Part shown: positions 8,988-18,086 of the stretch, one piece after another
Position numbering within the stretch: position 1 is the stretch's first letter
Layout: every line of letters begins with the position of its first letter
Assembly (NCBI GenBank): GCA_012735505.1
Contig: JAAYHE010000021.1
Location: forward strand, 1 to 64,000
Length of the DNA stretch: 64,000 nt
Direction: 5' to 3'
DNA from: Bacillota bacterium
Lineage (GTDB): Bacteria; Bacillota; UBA994; UBA5500
The notes under the pieces: model-generated
Seen by the model: only the letters and a program-made list of their open reading frames with translations
The model's database searches: none
Told to the model about the DNA's origin: nothing
Made by a program: the position numbers and the translations under genes

Positions 8988-9023
8988 AGGCAGCCGATGG
9001 TTATACGATATGTGTGGTATGTT

Positions 9024-9130
9024 GCTATATCGTAGGGGCGCCCGCTTTGGATCTGAGTACAGGCCCTGGGCCAACTGCTTGGGCTTGGAGCATGCTCCAA
9101 GGGGCCTATGCGGTAAGCTCAGGCTCGCAC
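9024..9130 (+). repeat. GC-rich modular repeat (family R2/R3), copy at 9.0 kb
   Basis: The segment begins CTATATCGTAGGGGCGCCCGC-like and continues with a GGCC-CTGGG, AACTGCTTGGGC module, the 16-nt perfect palindrome TTGGAGCATGCTCCAA (9085-9100) and GGGGCCTATGCGGTAA. The same order of blocks recurs at 45949-46061. The outer parts can pair, so the RNA would be one long imperfect hairpin. No gene was found in 8988-9179. Confidence 0.75.
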
Positions 9131-9179
9131 AGGATGTATGGGCGGGGCATTTTGCACCAGCCCGTAAGGAGGACGATAG

Positions 9180-10299
9180 ATGTTAGTCGACCCAAATGCA
9201 CTACGCAAAGACTTTGAGTCCTTGCATGAATCCATCGTAGAGATTAGGGATTCTCTTTGACCTACCGACAAAACAAGCTCGTTTAGCAGAATTGGAGGCT
9301 AAACAGCAGGAAACAGGTTTCTGGGATGATCAGCGGCAGGCCCAAGCCGTAATCAACGAGGCTAATAGCCTGCGAGAGCAAATTACTGAGGTGCAAAGCC
9401 TCGAACAACAGATAAGCGATGTTTTGGATTTGCTTTTGATGGCTATGGCCGAGGGGGAGACTGAGGTATTGCAAGAATTGCAGTCCCAATATCACGAGCT
9501 GGCTAAGGCCGCAAAAAGTTTCGAACTGCAGATTTTGCTGCGAGGTCCTTACGACCGCAATAACGCCATCTTGAATATCCATTCGGGCGCTGGCGGCACC
9601 GAGTCGCAAGATTGGGCGGCTATGCTGCTACGCATGTATACCCGGTGGGCAGAAGGCAGCGGCTACAAGGTTCAGATTCTAGATTATGTGGGTGCCGACG
9701 AGGCCGGTTTAAAGAACGTTACTCTGCTGGTCAGTGGCCCCTTAGCCTATGGCTACTTGCGAGCTGAAAAGGGAGTACACCGCCTGGTGCGTATTTCGCC
9801 CTTTGATGCTTCTGGGCGCAGGCACACCAGCTTTGCCTCGGTGGAAGTGATGCCAGAAATCGATAATGACGAGGAAGTGGAAATTAGGCAGGAGGATTTA
9901 CGCATCGACACCTACCGGGCTGGTGGTGCCGGTGGGCAACACGTAAATAAGACTGACTCGGCGGTGCGGATTACCCATGTGCCGACGGGGATTGTGGTCC
10001 AATGCCAAAATGAACGCTCCCAGCACGCCAATAAGGAGACGGCCATGCGCATGTTGCGCTCTAAGTTGTTAGAGAAGCGGTTGCAGGAGCAGGAGGAAGA
10101 ACTGGCTAAGCTGCGAGGCGAAGTGAAAGATATTGCTTGGGGCAGTCAGATTCGCTCGTATGTTTTTCATCCCTATAGCCTCGTGAAAGACCACCGCACC
10201 GGCCTGGAAGTAGGCGATGTGCAGGCAGTTATGGATGGCGACCTTGATCCCTTTATTGACGCCTACCTCCGTTCCCCCCATAATTGGTACGGAGTGTAG
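9180..10299 (+). CDS. prfB: Peptide chain release factor 2, expressed by +1 programmed frameshift
   Basis: RF2 recognises UAA and UGA stop codons and triggers peptide release. Translation starts at ATG 9180 after TAAGGAGG (9165-9172), reads 26 codons and meets an in-frame TGA at 9258-9260 in the context CTT TGA C. Shifting +1 continues directly into the long frame ([14 protein letters not shown]...), giving about 372 residues. The peptide-anticodon SPF ([15 protein letters not shown]) and the catalytic GGQ ([20 protein letters not shown]) are intact. RF2 therefore limits its own synthesis: low RF2 leaves the TGA unread and favours the shift. It follows secA, the usual order. A plain gene caller would miss the first 26 residues. 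Confidence 0.96.
9246..9261 (+). promoter_or_regulatory. prfB +1 frameshift site
   Basis: An internal Shine-Dalgarno-like AGGGA (9246-9250) lies 4 nt before the slippery CTT TGA C (9255-9261). The arrangement matches the conserved prfB frameshift element, with a slightly weaker internal ribosome site than the AGGGGG of Escherichia coli. Confidence 0.93.
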
Positions 10300-10330
10300 T
10301 CGTTTGCACAGACTATTTGATTGCGCCATA

Positions 10331-10436
10331 TCGTGGGGGCGTCTTGAAAAATGGGCAGCCTTCAGGCAGAACATTTTGAAACACGCCCGCCCGGGAGGCG
10401 CAGGCCGACCGGGGAACAGTTGCCCCGGCCGGTATA
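10331..10436 (+). repeat. GC-rich modular repeat (family R2/R3), copy at 10.3 kb
   Basis: From CATATCGTGGGGGCG through GTCTTGAAAAATG, ACATTTTGAAACACGCCCGC, CCGGGAGG and GGCCGACCGGGGAACAGTTG this matches, with few changes, the reverse complement of 45830-45935. A short CCGGGG/CCCCGG hairpin closes the right end. The remainder of 10300-10544 holds only this element and a shared 24-bp block (10456-10479). Confidence 0.8.
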
Positions 10437-10455
10437 CACATACAGCGAAAGAGGA

Positions 10456-10479
10456 ACGCGCGCGAGCATGACCGCGACC
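10456..10479 (+). repeat. Shared GC-rich 24-bp block (family R4), copy at 10.46 kb
   Basis: These 24 bases, centred on GCGAGCATGACCGC, are identical to 36541-36564, and 47195-47212 is a near match. All three lie between genes. Confidence 0.75.
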
Positions 10480-10544
10480 GACGACAGCCGAATTGCATAT
10501 TGAGAACATAAAATATGGGCTACATTCTTTGGGAGGAGAGAACT

Positions 10545-11030
10545 ATGCGCAAAGTTAACTTGCAGCTGACTGCCTGCCTCGTGGTGGGCGCCTTATTGGT
10601 CGGCGTCTGGGTAGGGCATGGCTATGCTGCCAGCTCGACAGCTGCGCCTGGCAGCGATCTAGACCCCTTAGTGACCAAAAGCTACGTAGACGATGCGATT
10701 TCCAAATTGGCCAGCCAAGTAGAAAATAACGGTCAATCTGGCGAACCCAATGGCGACGCGGCTCCGACTCTGACTGTGGTAACCGTGCCGGCAGGCAGCC
10801 GCCTAATCGCCTATGAGGGGACAGAGTTTGTTTTGCGTTCAGGCAAAGCGACTATTATTGGTTCTGCCGCAGGGGGTGTCCCTGACCTGACAGCAGGTAA
10901 GGACCTGCCAAATAATGCGACCGCCCCTGCTAACCACCTCTTGTTGTTCCCTCGCTCCGACCAGCGAGGACTCAAGGCTAGCACCAATATTATAGTGATG
11001 GTGCGCGGCGAATACACAGTCGAACCATAG
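10545..11030 (+). CDS. Secreted or membrane-tethered protein of unknown function
   Basis: The 161-residue product begins with a basic N-terminus and a hydrophobic stretch (LTACLVVGALLVGVWVGHGYAAS) that reads as a Sec signal peptide with a likely cleavage after GYA-A or as an N-terminal anchor. The mature part has a segment DPLVTKSYVDDAISKLASQV, typical of small helical stalks, a low-complexity linker, and a C-terminal all-beta part (VPAGSRLIAYEGTEFVLRSGKATI to IIVMVRGEYTV) that resembles a small beta-barrel. No enzyme motif is visible. ATG 10545 is chosen for its GGGAGGAG site at 10531-10538. It precedes the envelope-polysaccharide operon with a 56-nt gap and may be cotranscribed with it. Confidence 0.7.
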   Translation: MRKVNLQLTACLVVGALLVGVWVGHGYAASSTAAPGSDLDPLVTKSYVDDAISKLASQVENNGQSGEPNGDAAPTLTVVTVPAGSRLIAYEGTEFVLRSGKATIIGSAAGGVPDLTAGKDLPNNATAPANHLLLFPRSDQRGLKASTNIIVMVRGEYTVEP

Positions 11031-11086
11031 TTACTTTGGGGCAGGGGGCTAGCCCTATGCCCCTTTTGCGAAGAGGAGCGGATAAG

Positions 11087-12220
11087 ATGTCACAACTCAG
11101 TATTTTGCTTTTGTCGATGGCCCTAGACTTTGGTGGGGCCGAGACCCATGTAATTTCTTTAGCTAAAGCCCTTCAACGGACTGGGCTCCGCGTATTGGTC
11201 GCTTCTAACGGAGGTCGTTTAGTGCCAGAGCTAGAGGCGGCAGGTATCAAACACTATCCGGTGGCGCTGCACGCGCGCAACCCCTTAGCGTTGCTGCGCA
11301 GTATAGATATAATTAAGCGGATCGTCCAGTCGGAAGATGTGCGCCTGATGCACGCCCATGCTCGTATACCAGCGTGGGTGGCCCAAAGGGTAGGTAGGGC
11401 TACTGGTGTGCCCTTGGTTACCACTTACCATGGCTGCTATAGCGCCCATTGGTTTTTGCGCCTGTTTACAACGGGTGGGCAGCAGACTATCGCTGTGGCT
11501 CCCGACGTAAAGGATTATTTGATCGAAAGATTCAATTTCCCACCAGAACAGATTACGGTCATTCATAATGGCATAGATACTGAGCAGTTTGCTGTGGCAG
11601 AGTATCCACCTCCAAATAGACAGCAGGTCACCTATATTAGTCGCATGTCGGGAGAGCGAGGAGGTGTGGCTTTATCTCTGTTGGAAGCTGTGGCTCTCTT
11701 GCACGACGATTTTCCGGCCTTGCGGGTAGTTATCGTGGGCGATGGCGATCGCCTGCCCGAGGTGCAGGCTTTGGCAAGTCGTTTAAACGAAGAGTGGGGA
11801 GGCGAATATTGCCAGGTGCTCGGGGGCAGGGCCGACATCCCCCAGTTGCTAGCGCAAGCCGGCATCGTAGTAGGTGTGGGGCGGGTCGCCTTAGAAGCGA
11901 TGTCTACCGGGCGGCCGGTTATAGTGGCTAATGAGTATGGTTGTTATGGATTGTTAGAAGCTGCAACTTTGCAGCTTGCCATGCAACATAATTTTAGTGG
12001 CCGTGGTGCCACCCAAGAAACTAATCCAGTCACTATTGCTAATGCTTTGCGCGAGGTGTTATTGGATCCCGAGCGGGCAGATAGGGCTGTGCAGGTGGCA
12101 AGAGAAGCAGTTGAAACTCATTATTCAGTGACAGAAAAAGCGCGCGAAGTTTTGAATGTGTATAGCAAATTGGTTCCTGAATTAGCAAAGCGCGAGGAAG
12201 GAGACAACGATGATCGATAA
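11087..12220 (+). CDS. Glycosyltransferase family 4 (GT-B fold)
   Basis: The 377-residue protein has the GT-B layout of GT4 enzymes, which transfer sugars from nucleotide donors: an N-terminal acceptor domain with the glycine-containing loop (SMALDFGGAETHVISLAKAL) and a C-terminal donor domain with VVIVGDGDRLPEVQAL and the conserved acidic EX7E-like region (GVGRVALEAMSTGRPVIVANEYG). The substrate cannot be told. ATG 11087 with AAGAGGAG upstream is preferred to an in-frame start at 11036. Its 3' end overlaps the DUF4330 gene by 11 nt; it is the first glycosyltransferase of the envelope-polysaccharide operon. Confidence 0.88.
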   Translation: MSQLSILLLSMALDFGGAETHVISLAKALQRTGLRVLVASNGGRLVPELEAAGIKHYPVALHARNPLALLRSIDIIKRIVQSEDVRLMHAHARIPAWVAQRVGRATGVPLVTTYHGCYSAHWFLRLFTTGGQQTIAVAPDVKDYLIERFNFPPEQITVIHNGIDTEQFAVAEYPPPNRQQVTYISRMSGERGGVALSLLEAVALLHDDFPALRVVIVGDGDRLPEVQALASRLNEEWGGEYCQVLGGRADIPQLLAQAGIVVGVGRVALEAMSTGRPVIVANEYGCYGLLEAATLQLAMQHNFSGRGATQETNPVTIANALREVLLDPERADRAVQVAREAVETHYSVTEKAREVLNVYSKLVPELAKREEGDNDDR

Positions 12221-12689
12221 ACAGGGGCGTCTATTTGGTAAAATCAATGTCTTCGACTTGCTAGTAATAGTTGTTTTAGCCGTGATTGTAGGACGCATTA
12301 TTTACGATAAGATGAATGTGCAGCAAATAGTGACTCCGCCGCAAGATACAATCTTAATCGAGCTACAAGCCGACTTGCTAAATCCTATTGGGCAAACTGT
12401 GGCAGAAGGTCAAAAAGTTTACGACAAACGAACGGGGGTCTATTTGGGCCAAGTGCGGGAGGTAAGTATTAGGCCTGTTCCTGTAGCTGTTGCAGCCACT
12501 AATGGCGATGTTATTTGGGTTGATTCGCAGCGGAGTAGCGAAGTACGGCTGGTACTGGTCAATCAAGGTACCATCACTGAAAACGCATACCAAGTGGGAG
12601 CTTTAGCTATTAGGATTGGCGAGCGTATTACCCTAGTGGGACCCCAGTTCTCTTTTGATGCTTCTATTATTGGCTTAGGTAAGGAGTAA
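12210..12689 (+). CDS. DUF4330 family membrane-anchored protein
   Basis: This 159-residue protein has a short cytoplasmic N-terminus (MIDKQGRLFGKINVFD), one membrane segment (LLVIVVLAVIVGRIIY) and an extracellular beta-rich domain. That arrangement and the GRLFGKINVFDLLVIV start are those of the DUF4330 family, which is commonly found inside polysaccharide clusters of Bacillota. A role as a scaffold or export accessory is plausible but not established. It overlaps the preceding glycosyltransferase gene and ends 6 nt before the polymerase gene. Confidence 0.8.
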   Translation: MIDKQGRLFGKINVFDLLVIVVLAVIVGRIIYDKMNVQQIVTPPQDTILIELQADLLNPIGQTVAEGQKVYDKRTGVYLGQVREVSIRPVPVAVAATNGDVIWVDSQRSSEVRLVLVNQGTITENAYQVGALAIRIGERITLVGPQFSFDASIIGLGKE

Positions 12690-12695
12690 TAATCC

Positions 12696-14369
12696 ATGTT
12701 AAAGACTATCCAATCTTGGTGGTCTGCAGCTTGGGTGGTACGTGCTATAGAGAGAATGGCTGCGTTGATTGCAGCTATTGCTCGCGGCTGTTTCTTGGGG
12801 CGTCTAATGTCAGTTGCGTGGGATGATCTTCCGGCCGTCTACGCAGACAGTCGTTGTTGCCAAGTATGGTTGCGATGCAGAGAGCAACTACAGTCGTTAG
12901 GAGCTAAGTTGCCCCCTCTAAAGCATAGTTATTTTCTCAGCCAGTGGCCGCACTGGCTCGTGGCTGACTTTGCCTGGCTGTGGCAAGGTAGTTGGCTGCG
13001 GCGCCTATTAGTTTTCTGGCAGCGCTACAGCGTGGGGCTCGAAAGTTCCTCAGAAGCTACCCAATCAGAACAAGCCCCACCCCGCTGGCGCTTGCTGCTC
13101 TATGCTGTCGGTGCAACCCTGGCGGTTGTGTTTGTTTTCGTTTTGCCCCAGGGCGGTAGCTTAATTAAATGGGCGGTTTTAGGCATACTGCTGGTGCACG
13201 TGTGGGTGCGCCCCCAACTGGCGGTTTATGCAGTTGCCTTTTTGCTGCCATTCTTGCCGATTCTCAGCCTTACCTATTTGCTGCTAGTAGCTATGGTGGC
13301 GCATTGGCTACAAGGACAACGTTTGGCTTCTCGCAGTTCTTTGCTCCGAACCTTAGCCGCTTTATTTTGCCTAGTGGCCCTTGCCGCTGCTTTCGCTAGC
13401 CCCGACAAGTTACCTAGTTTGCGTTACTGGCGTTACTATTTGGCAGGTTTTTTCTTGTTGGCGTTGCTGCTGGATACGATCCAGACCGAAACCCACTTGG
13501 CTCGGGTGGTAAGCTGGGGGTTGTTGGCGGCTATGGTTGTGGCGGGCTTCTCTGTTTGGGAATATTTGGGCGGCGCTGCTACTAACCTATCCTGGGTAGA
13601 TATTCGTGTGGCTGCGGTAAGAACACGCGTCGTGGGTACTTTCGATAATCCCAATATGCTGGCTGCCTACTTGGTAGCCTGGTTACCTTTTGCGGCTGCA
13701 CGTATCTTTGATAAAAATTCGACTATAGCGGTACGCCTCACCAATTTGTTCGTTACTGGCCTCTTAGGCTTATCATTGGTCTTGACTTTTTCTCGGGGTG
13801 GCTGGCTGGCGGCTGCTGCAGCCTTGTTTGTGGTTGTAACTCTGCAGGCGCCTCGCCTGCTGTGGGCCTTACCTGGGCTCATTTTGCTGGCACCGTTAGT
13901 TTTACCGCCAATAATTTGGCAGCGCTTGCTCAGCATCGTCAACTTAGAAGATACGTCTAACATGGTACGGTTATATGTATGGGATAGCTCTTTCCAGATG
14001 TTTTTCCATAATTGGATCTTGGGAATCGGTCAAGGCCTGGTGCCTTTCGCCCGTGTGTATCCTATTTTCCAGTTTGGTGTCGTGCCAGCTCTACATGCCC
14101 ACAGCCTCATCTTACAGTTAGCGGTAGAGGGAGGCATCTTTCTGTTGCTTTTCTTCCTCTGGATTAGCTTGGCCACTTGGCGTATAGCCACGACCCGCTG
14201 GGAAAAGGCTCCTGTGTGGGCCGTGCCATCAGCGGCAGCTTTACTAGGGCAATTAGTGCACGGGTTGTTTGATCATACTTGGTATGACGTGCGCCTCATG
14301 TTGGCCTTTTGGTTGCTTGTCGGCTTAACTCTAGCGGCCTATCGCCTACGTTTAGGAGAGACTAGGTGA
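12696..14369 (+). CDS. O-antigen ligase/polymerase-like (Wzy/WaaL) membrane protein
   Basis: The 557-residue protein has an N-terminal amphipathic, Trp/Arg-rich portion of about 120 residues and then roughly ten to twelve hydrophobic segments. The signature of the O-antigen ligase superfamily is present: FDNPNMLAAYLVAWLPF, then LTFSRGGWLAAAAALF, and a large periplasm-facing loop with the conserved HNWILGIGQG and LHAHSLILQLAVEGG. Such proteins polymerise or ligate undecaprenyl-linked glycans outside the membrane. Its place among glycosyltransferases and csaB argues for secondary cell-wall polymer assembly. The polar N-terminal extension is unusual in length. Confidence 0.88.
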   Translation: MLKTIQSWWSAAWVVRAIERMAALIAAIARGCFLGRLMSVAWDDLPAVYADSRCCQVWLRCREQLQSLGAKLPPLKHSYFLSQWPHWLVADFAWLWQGSWLRRLLVFWQRYSVGLESSSEATQSEQAPPRWRLLLYAVGATLAVVFVFVLPQGGSLIKWAVLGILLVHVWVRPQLAVYAVAFLLPFLPILSLTYLLLVAMVAHWLQGQRLASRSSLLRTLAALFCLVALAAAFASPDKLPSLRYWRYYLAGFFLLALLLDTIQTETHLARVVSWGLLAAMVVAGFSVWEYLGGAATNLSWVDIRVAAVRTRVVGTFDNPNMLAAYLVAWLPFAAARIFDKNSTIAVRLTNLFVTGLLGLSLVLTFSRGGWLAAAAALFVVVTLQAPRLLWALPGLILLAPLVLPPIIWQRLLSIVNLEDTSNMVRLYVWDSSFQMFFHNWILGIGQGLVPFARVYPIFQFGVVPALHAHSLILQLAVEGGIFLLLFFLWISLATWRIATTRWEKAPVWAVPSAAALLGQLVHGLFDHTWYDVRLMLAFWLLVGLTLAAYRLRLGETR

Positions 14370-15478
14370 TGAGGATAGCCCATGTGATTAGCGATACGAA
14401 CATCGGCGGTGCTGGGCGCTATCTGTTGGCCCTATTGCCAGGAGCTACGACCCATGACTGGCAAATCACAGTCTATGCCCCGGAAGGTGCGTTAGCGGCA
14501 GCCTTGCGGTCTCAGGGTATAGCCCGAGTTATCCCCTTGCCCCAAGGCGAATGTTCCTTCAGTTTCGGGTTGTGGCGTTGGCTGCTGCACCGCCTAGAAC
14601 CGGCCGATGTGGTCCATACTCATGCCAGTTTGGCAGCTCGTTTGGTGGCCAAGCATAAGGGTTACCCAGTGGTGCTTACGCGGCACACTCTCGGGCCCGA
14701 CCTTCCCCCCGGTGGATATAAGGGCTGGCAACGTTGGCTACATCGCTGGGTTGCTGTCAATTTGAGCGATGCAGTGATCGCTGTCTCTGAAGCTTGTCGC
14801 CAACGTTTGCTAGCGGAAGGGGTGCCCGAGTCTTGTGTGCGGCTGATATATCATGGTATCGACCCCACTCCTTATTTATCAGCTACAAGGGCAGGCTGGC
14901 GGCAGCGGTTAGGTTTGACCGCTACCGAGCCAGTATTGATTACAGTCGCTCGCCTTGCTCCTGTGAAAGGTCTTAAGTTTGCCCTAGAAGCTGCCGCCAT
15001 CTTGCAGCGGGATAACATTCCCTTTACTTGGCTTTTCGTCGGGCAGGGGTCTGAGTTAAGCAGCTTACAGGAACAAACTGCTGCCCTAGGTCTAGGGCAG
15101 CAGGTGCGCTGGCTAGGGTACCAAACAGATATTCCTGGTCTCATGGCGGCAGCTGATATCAAGATTTTGCCCTCGCTACAAGAGGCTCTGGGGTTAGTAA
15201 TTTTGGAAGCGATGGCTGCCGGCTTGCCGATAGTAGCTAGCAACGTAGGCGGTATTCCAGAACTAGTGCAAGATGGGCAGTCTGGTATTCTGGTGCCACC
15301 GGGCACTAGTATAGCCTTGGCTAGCGCTATCAAGCAGCTCTTAGCCGACCAGAGCCGAGCCAGTAGTATGGGTTTAGTTGGGCGACAACGAGTGCTGGCT
15401 CAATTCACCATCACTAGGATGTGGCAACAGACAGATGCTGTTTACCGTCAGGTAGGGGGCAATCGGAGGTGTAACTGA
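14369..15478 (+). CDS. Glycosyltransferase family 4
   Basis: This is a 369-residue GT4 enzyme with N-terminal IAHVISDTNIGGAGRYLLAL and a donor-binding C-terminal half (LITVARLAPVKGLKFALEAA, FVGQGSELSSLQE, PSLQEALGLVILEAMAAGLPIVASNVGGIPE), where the two glutamates of the EX7E motif bind the sugar nucleotide. The start ATG at 14369 shares its A with the preceding TGA stop, and its own stop overlaps the next start in the same way, so translation is coupled. It probably adds a sugar to a lipid-linked envelope glycan; specificity is unknown. Confidence 0.9.
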   Translation: MRIAHVISDTNIGGAGRYLLALLPGATTHDWQITVYAPEGALAAALRSQGIARVIPLPQGECSFSFGLWRWLLHRLEPADVVHTHASLAARLVAKHKGYPVVLTRHTLGPDLPPGGYKGWQRWLHRWVAVNLSDAVIAVSEACRQRLLAEGVPESCVRLIYHGIDPTPYLSATRAGWRQRLGLTATEPVLITVARLAPVKGLKFALEAAAILQRDNIPFTWLFVGQGSELSSLQEQTAALGLGQQVRWLGYQTDIPGLMAAADIKILPSLQEALGLVILEAMAAGLPIVASNVGGIPELVQDGQSGILVPPGTSIALASAIKQLLADQSRASSMGLVGRQRVLAQFTITRMWQQTDAVYRQVGGNRRCN

Positions 15479-17028
15479 TGAGGCGGTCTAATTGGCTGCT
15501 AGCAATAGTAGTATTAAGCATGTTGGCTTGTGGTGGGGCGCTGGTGAACAAGGCACAATTGGAGCCTTGGCAGCGGCAGATAGGTTTAGCCGTCGCTTAT
15601 GGTGAAATCCCGGAAACGAGCTGGTGGCCGCTGCTGCAAGATGCAGGAGTGCATTTTGCTTTGATAACCGAACCTAGTCAGGCTAGTCAACTGCCAGAGG
15701 GAGTCCAGCCAGTTGTCGTTGTCACGCCAGACTCGTGGCCTTCTTGGCGTGAGCAGACCACTATGCCAGCAGCAATTATTTTTGCTGATAACCAATTCAC
15801 TGATGTCATGGCAGCCGAGGCGCGCGCTAGTGCGGTGCCGATAGGCTTGCTAGAATTTAGGCTGCCCACTAATTTTGCAGCCGATATCAATAGTTGGGGA
15901 GGGCAGTTGCTGCGTGTTTATGACCAGCCCGCCCACCCCTTTATCAGTGAATTTACTATTGCTGCCCGTGAACGACAAGTCGACTTAGTGGTGGTGCGAT
16001 TAGCTCTAGACGCTGATCGCCCCTTAGGGTTGGAGCATGTTCAAACCATCAGTGAAGATCTGCAGCGTGATGGGCATGTTCTTACTACCAGCTTGCAACC
16101 GCGAGCCGAGTTAGTGACGCCTATTTGGGTTCTGGGAGCGGTAGTGCTTGCTTTGGGGTGTTTGTTTGTCTGGATGTTAAGCCTAGTGTTGCCCCTGAGC
16201 TGGCGGCGTTATTTGTTGGCCTTGCCGCTAGTAGCTGGGGCTGGAACGTGGGTAGTTTGGCGCTGGCTAGGGCCATGGCAGACTCGCCAACTCATAGCCC
16301 TAGGAGCAGCTGTGCTTTACCCGAGCGCCGGTATCTTCTGGTGGTGGGCTAAAGCAAAAGGGGAGGATCAATATCCTGCGCCAGTTAGAGGTGCATTGCT
16401 TGATTTTGCTGTTATTACCGGATTTGCTCTGTTAGGCGGCTTGTCTGTCCATGCCACCTTGGCCGATTTTGCTTGGCACCTGAACATTTTGCAGTTTTGG
16501 GGCGTTAAAGCTGCCTATGCCTTGCCCTTAGCCTTGGCTTTAGTCTTAGTGGGTCTGTATTGGTTATGGCACGGTTGGAGCACTGGTCTGCGTTTGCGGC
16601 ACCGTTTCCTCCGCTACCTAATCTTGGCCGTGGCACTCTTGATCTTTCTAGCTGCCGTCTACATTTTGCTCAACCGAACAGGAAATCAGTCGCGGGTTCG
16701 CATTCTGCCTATCGAACTAGAATTTAGAGAATGGTTGTATCGCACTTTAAGGGTGCGGCCGCGTACTAAGGAGTTCTTAGGTTATCCTATCCTGCTAGCC
16801 GGTCTCTATTTGTGGCGTCGGAATATTCGCTGGTTGGGTGGTTTAGCTGTTCTTTTGGGTTACATTGCTGAACTATCGTTAGTCAATACTTTTGAGCACC
16901 TGCATCATCCTATTTGGCTGAGTTTGCTCCGTAGTGGCTTAGGTTTAGCCATCGGCTTGACTTTAGGCCTGGTAACTTTAGCAGTAGTGCACTTGCTATT
17001 GCCTGCCACTAAGGAGGCCTATCGATGA
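15478..17028 (+). CDS. DUF5693 family polytopic membrane protein
   Basis: The 516-residue protein starts with a signal-anchor (LLAIVVLSMLACGGAL), carries an extracytoplasmic domain of about 180 residues (QIGLAVAYGEIPETSWWPLLQDAGVHF onwards) and then about ten membrane segments to the end. It matches the DUF5693 family, which in Bacillota lies directly upstream of csaB. It could therefore be the membrane component (flippase-like or acceptor-binding) of wall-polymer pyruvylation; that role is inferred from neighbourhood only. Both ends overlap the adjacent genes. Confidence 0.82.
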   Translation: MRRSNWLLAIVVLSMLACGGALVNKAQLEPWQRQIGLAVAYGEIPETSWWPLLQDAGVHFALITEPSQASQLPEGVQPVVVVTPDSWPSWREQTTMPAAIIFADNQFTDVMAAEARASAVPIGLLEFRLPTNFAADINSWGGQLLRVYDQPAHPFISEFTIAARERQVDLVVVRLALDADRPLGLEHVQTISEDLQRDGHVLTTSLQPRAELVTPIWVLGAVVLALGCLFVWMLSLVLPLSWRRYLLALPLVAGAGTWVVWRWLGPWQTRQLIALGAAVLYPSAGIFWWWAKAKGEDQYPAPVRGALLDFAVITGFALLGGLSVHATLADFAWHLNILQFWGVKAAYALPLALALVLVGLYWLWHGWSTGLRLRHRFLRYLILAVALLIFLAAVYILLNRTGNQSRVRILPIELEFREWLYRTLRVRPRTKEFLGYPILLAGLYLWRRNIRWLGGLAVLLGYIAELSLVNTFEHLHHPIWLSLLRSGLGLAIGLTLGLVTLAVVHLLLPATKEAYR

Positions 17029-18086
17029 GCAAATATGTGATTTCTGGTTACTACGGCTTTGGTAACGCGGGCGACGAGGCTATTCTAGAAGCAATTATTC
17101 GGTCTTTGCAGGAACAGGATGAACAAGCCGAGATTACTGTGTTGTCGGCGCAACCCGAACGGACAACGGCCGAGCATGGGGTGCGAGCGGTGCATCGCAC
17201 CCGTCTGGGGCAGATTGTGCCAGCTTTGCGCCGAGCCGATCTCTTTATCAGCGGGGGTGGGGGCCTGCTGCAAGACGCTACTAGCAGCCGTTCTTTGCTC
17301 TATTATCTAGGCTTGCTCAGGTTAGCCCGCCTGTTGGGCTGTAAGACCATGGTGTATGCCAACAGCATCGGCCCCATTCGGCGGCAAAGAAATCAGCGCT
17401 TAACCGCCAACATATTAAAGAAGACGGATTATATTACGGTGCGCGACCAGCTTTCTTTACAGCTGTTAGCTGATCTGGGCGTGCAGGGGCCGCCGATGAA
17501 GTTGACGGCTGACCCGGTCTTGTTGTTGCCTACTCCTGTTATCGAGCCGAAGCCCCAGACCCTTGTTATAGCTGTGCGCGAGTGGCCGAGTGAACACGAC
17601 TTCCTCGAGCAGGTAAAATTAGCCGGCCGGCGTTGGGTGCAGGATGGCTTTAGTCTACGGTTTATTCCCTTTCATTACTCGCGGGATTTAGCCATCTCCC
17701 AGCAGTTGGCTGCCGAGATTGGCCCCGGGGCTAGCTGTCTCAGCCAACCGCAAGGCTTTAACGATCTGTTGGGTGAGCTGGCGCAGGCCGAAGTTGTGGT
17801 AGCTATGCGCTTGCATGCCTTGATCATGGCCGCTGCTTGTAACCGTCCGTTGGTGGGTATCGCTTATGACCCTAAGATAATTGGCTTCTTACAGAGCGTA
17901 GATCAACCGCTGGCCGGCACCACCGATAACTTACAGGCGCAGCAACTGTATGAACAGGTTTTGGCAGTGTATCGGCAGCGGGACAAACTAAAGCAGCATT
18001 TGGCCGACCAACTGGTGCTCCTGCAGAAATTGGCTGCGAATAATGCCAGGATCGCTAGGGCATTAGCAAAAGGAGAAGAAATATGA
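17025..18086 (+). CDS. csaB: Polysaccharide pyruvyl transferase CsaB
   Basis: CsaB adds ketal-linked pyruvate from phosphoenolpyruvate to the secondary cell-wall polymer, creating the ligand for SLH domains of S-layer proteins. The 353-residue protein shows the family start SGYYGFGNAGDEAILEAII, the SGGGGLLQDATSSRSLLYYLGLL segment, and the C-terminal VVAMRLHALIMAAACNRPLVGIAYDPKI region typical of CsaB. It overlaps DUF5693 and tagA by 4 nt each. Its presence implies that the cell carries SLH-anchored surface proteins, which are encoded elsewhere. Confidence 0.95.
   Translation: MSKYVISGYYGFGNAGDEAILEAIIRSLQEQDEQAEITVLSAQPERTTAEHGVRAVHRTRLGQIVPALRRADLFISGGGGLLQDATSSRSLLYYLGLLRLARLLGCKTMVYANSIGPIRRQRNQRLTANILKKTDYITVRDQLSLQLLADLGVQGPPMKLTADPVLLLPTPVIEPKPQTLVIAVREWPSEHDFLEQVKLAGRRWVQDGFSLRFIPFHYSRDLAISQQLAAEIGPGASCLSQPQGFNDLLGELAQAEVVVAMRLHALIMAAACNRPLVGIAYDPKIIGFLQSVDQPLAGTTDNLQAQQLYEQVLAVYRQRDKLKQHLADQLVLLQKLAANNARIARALAKGEEI

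Noticed and set aside
9014-9217. Open frame of 67 codons upstream of prfB
   Set aside because: It lies in the R3 repeat and runs through the prfB ribosome site and start in another frame.
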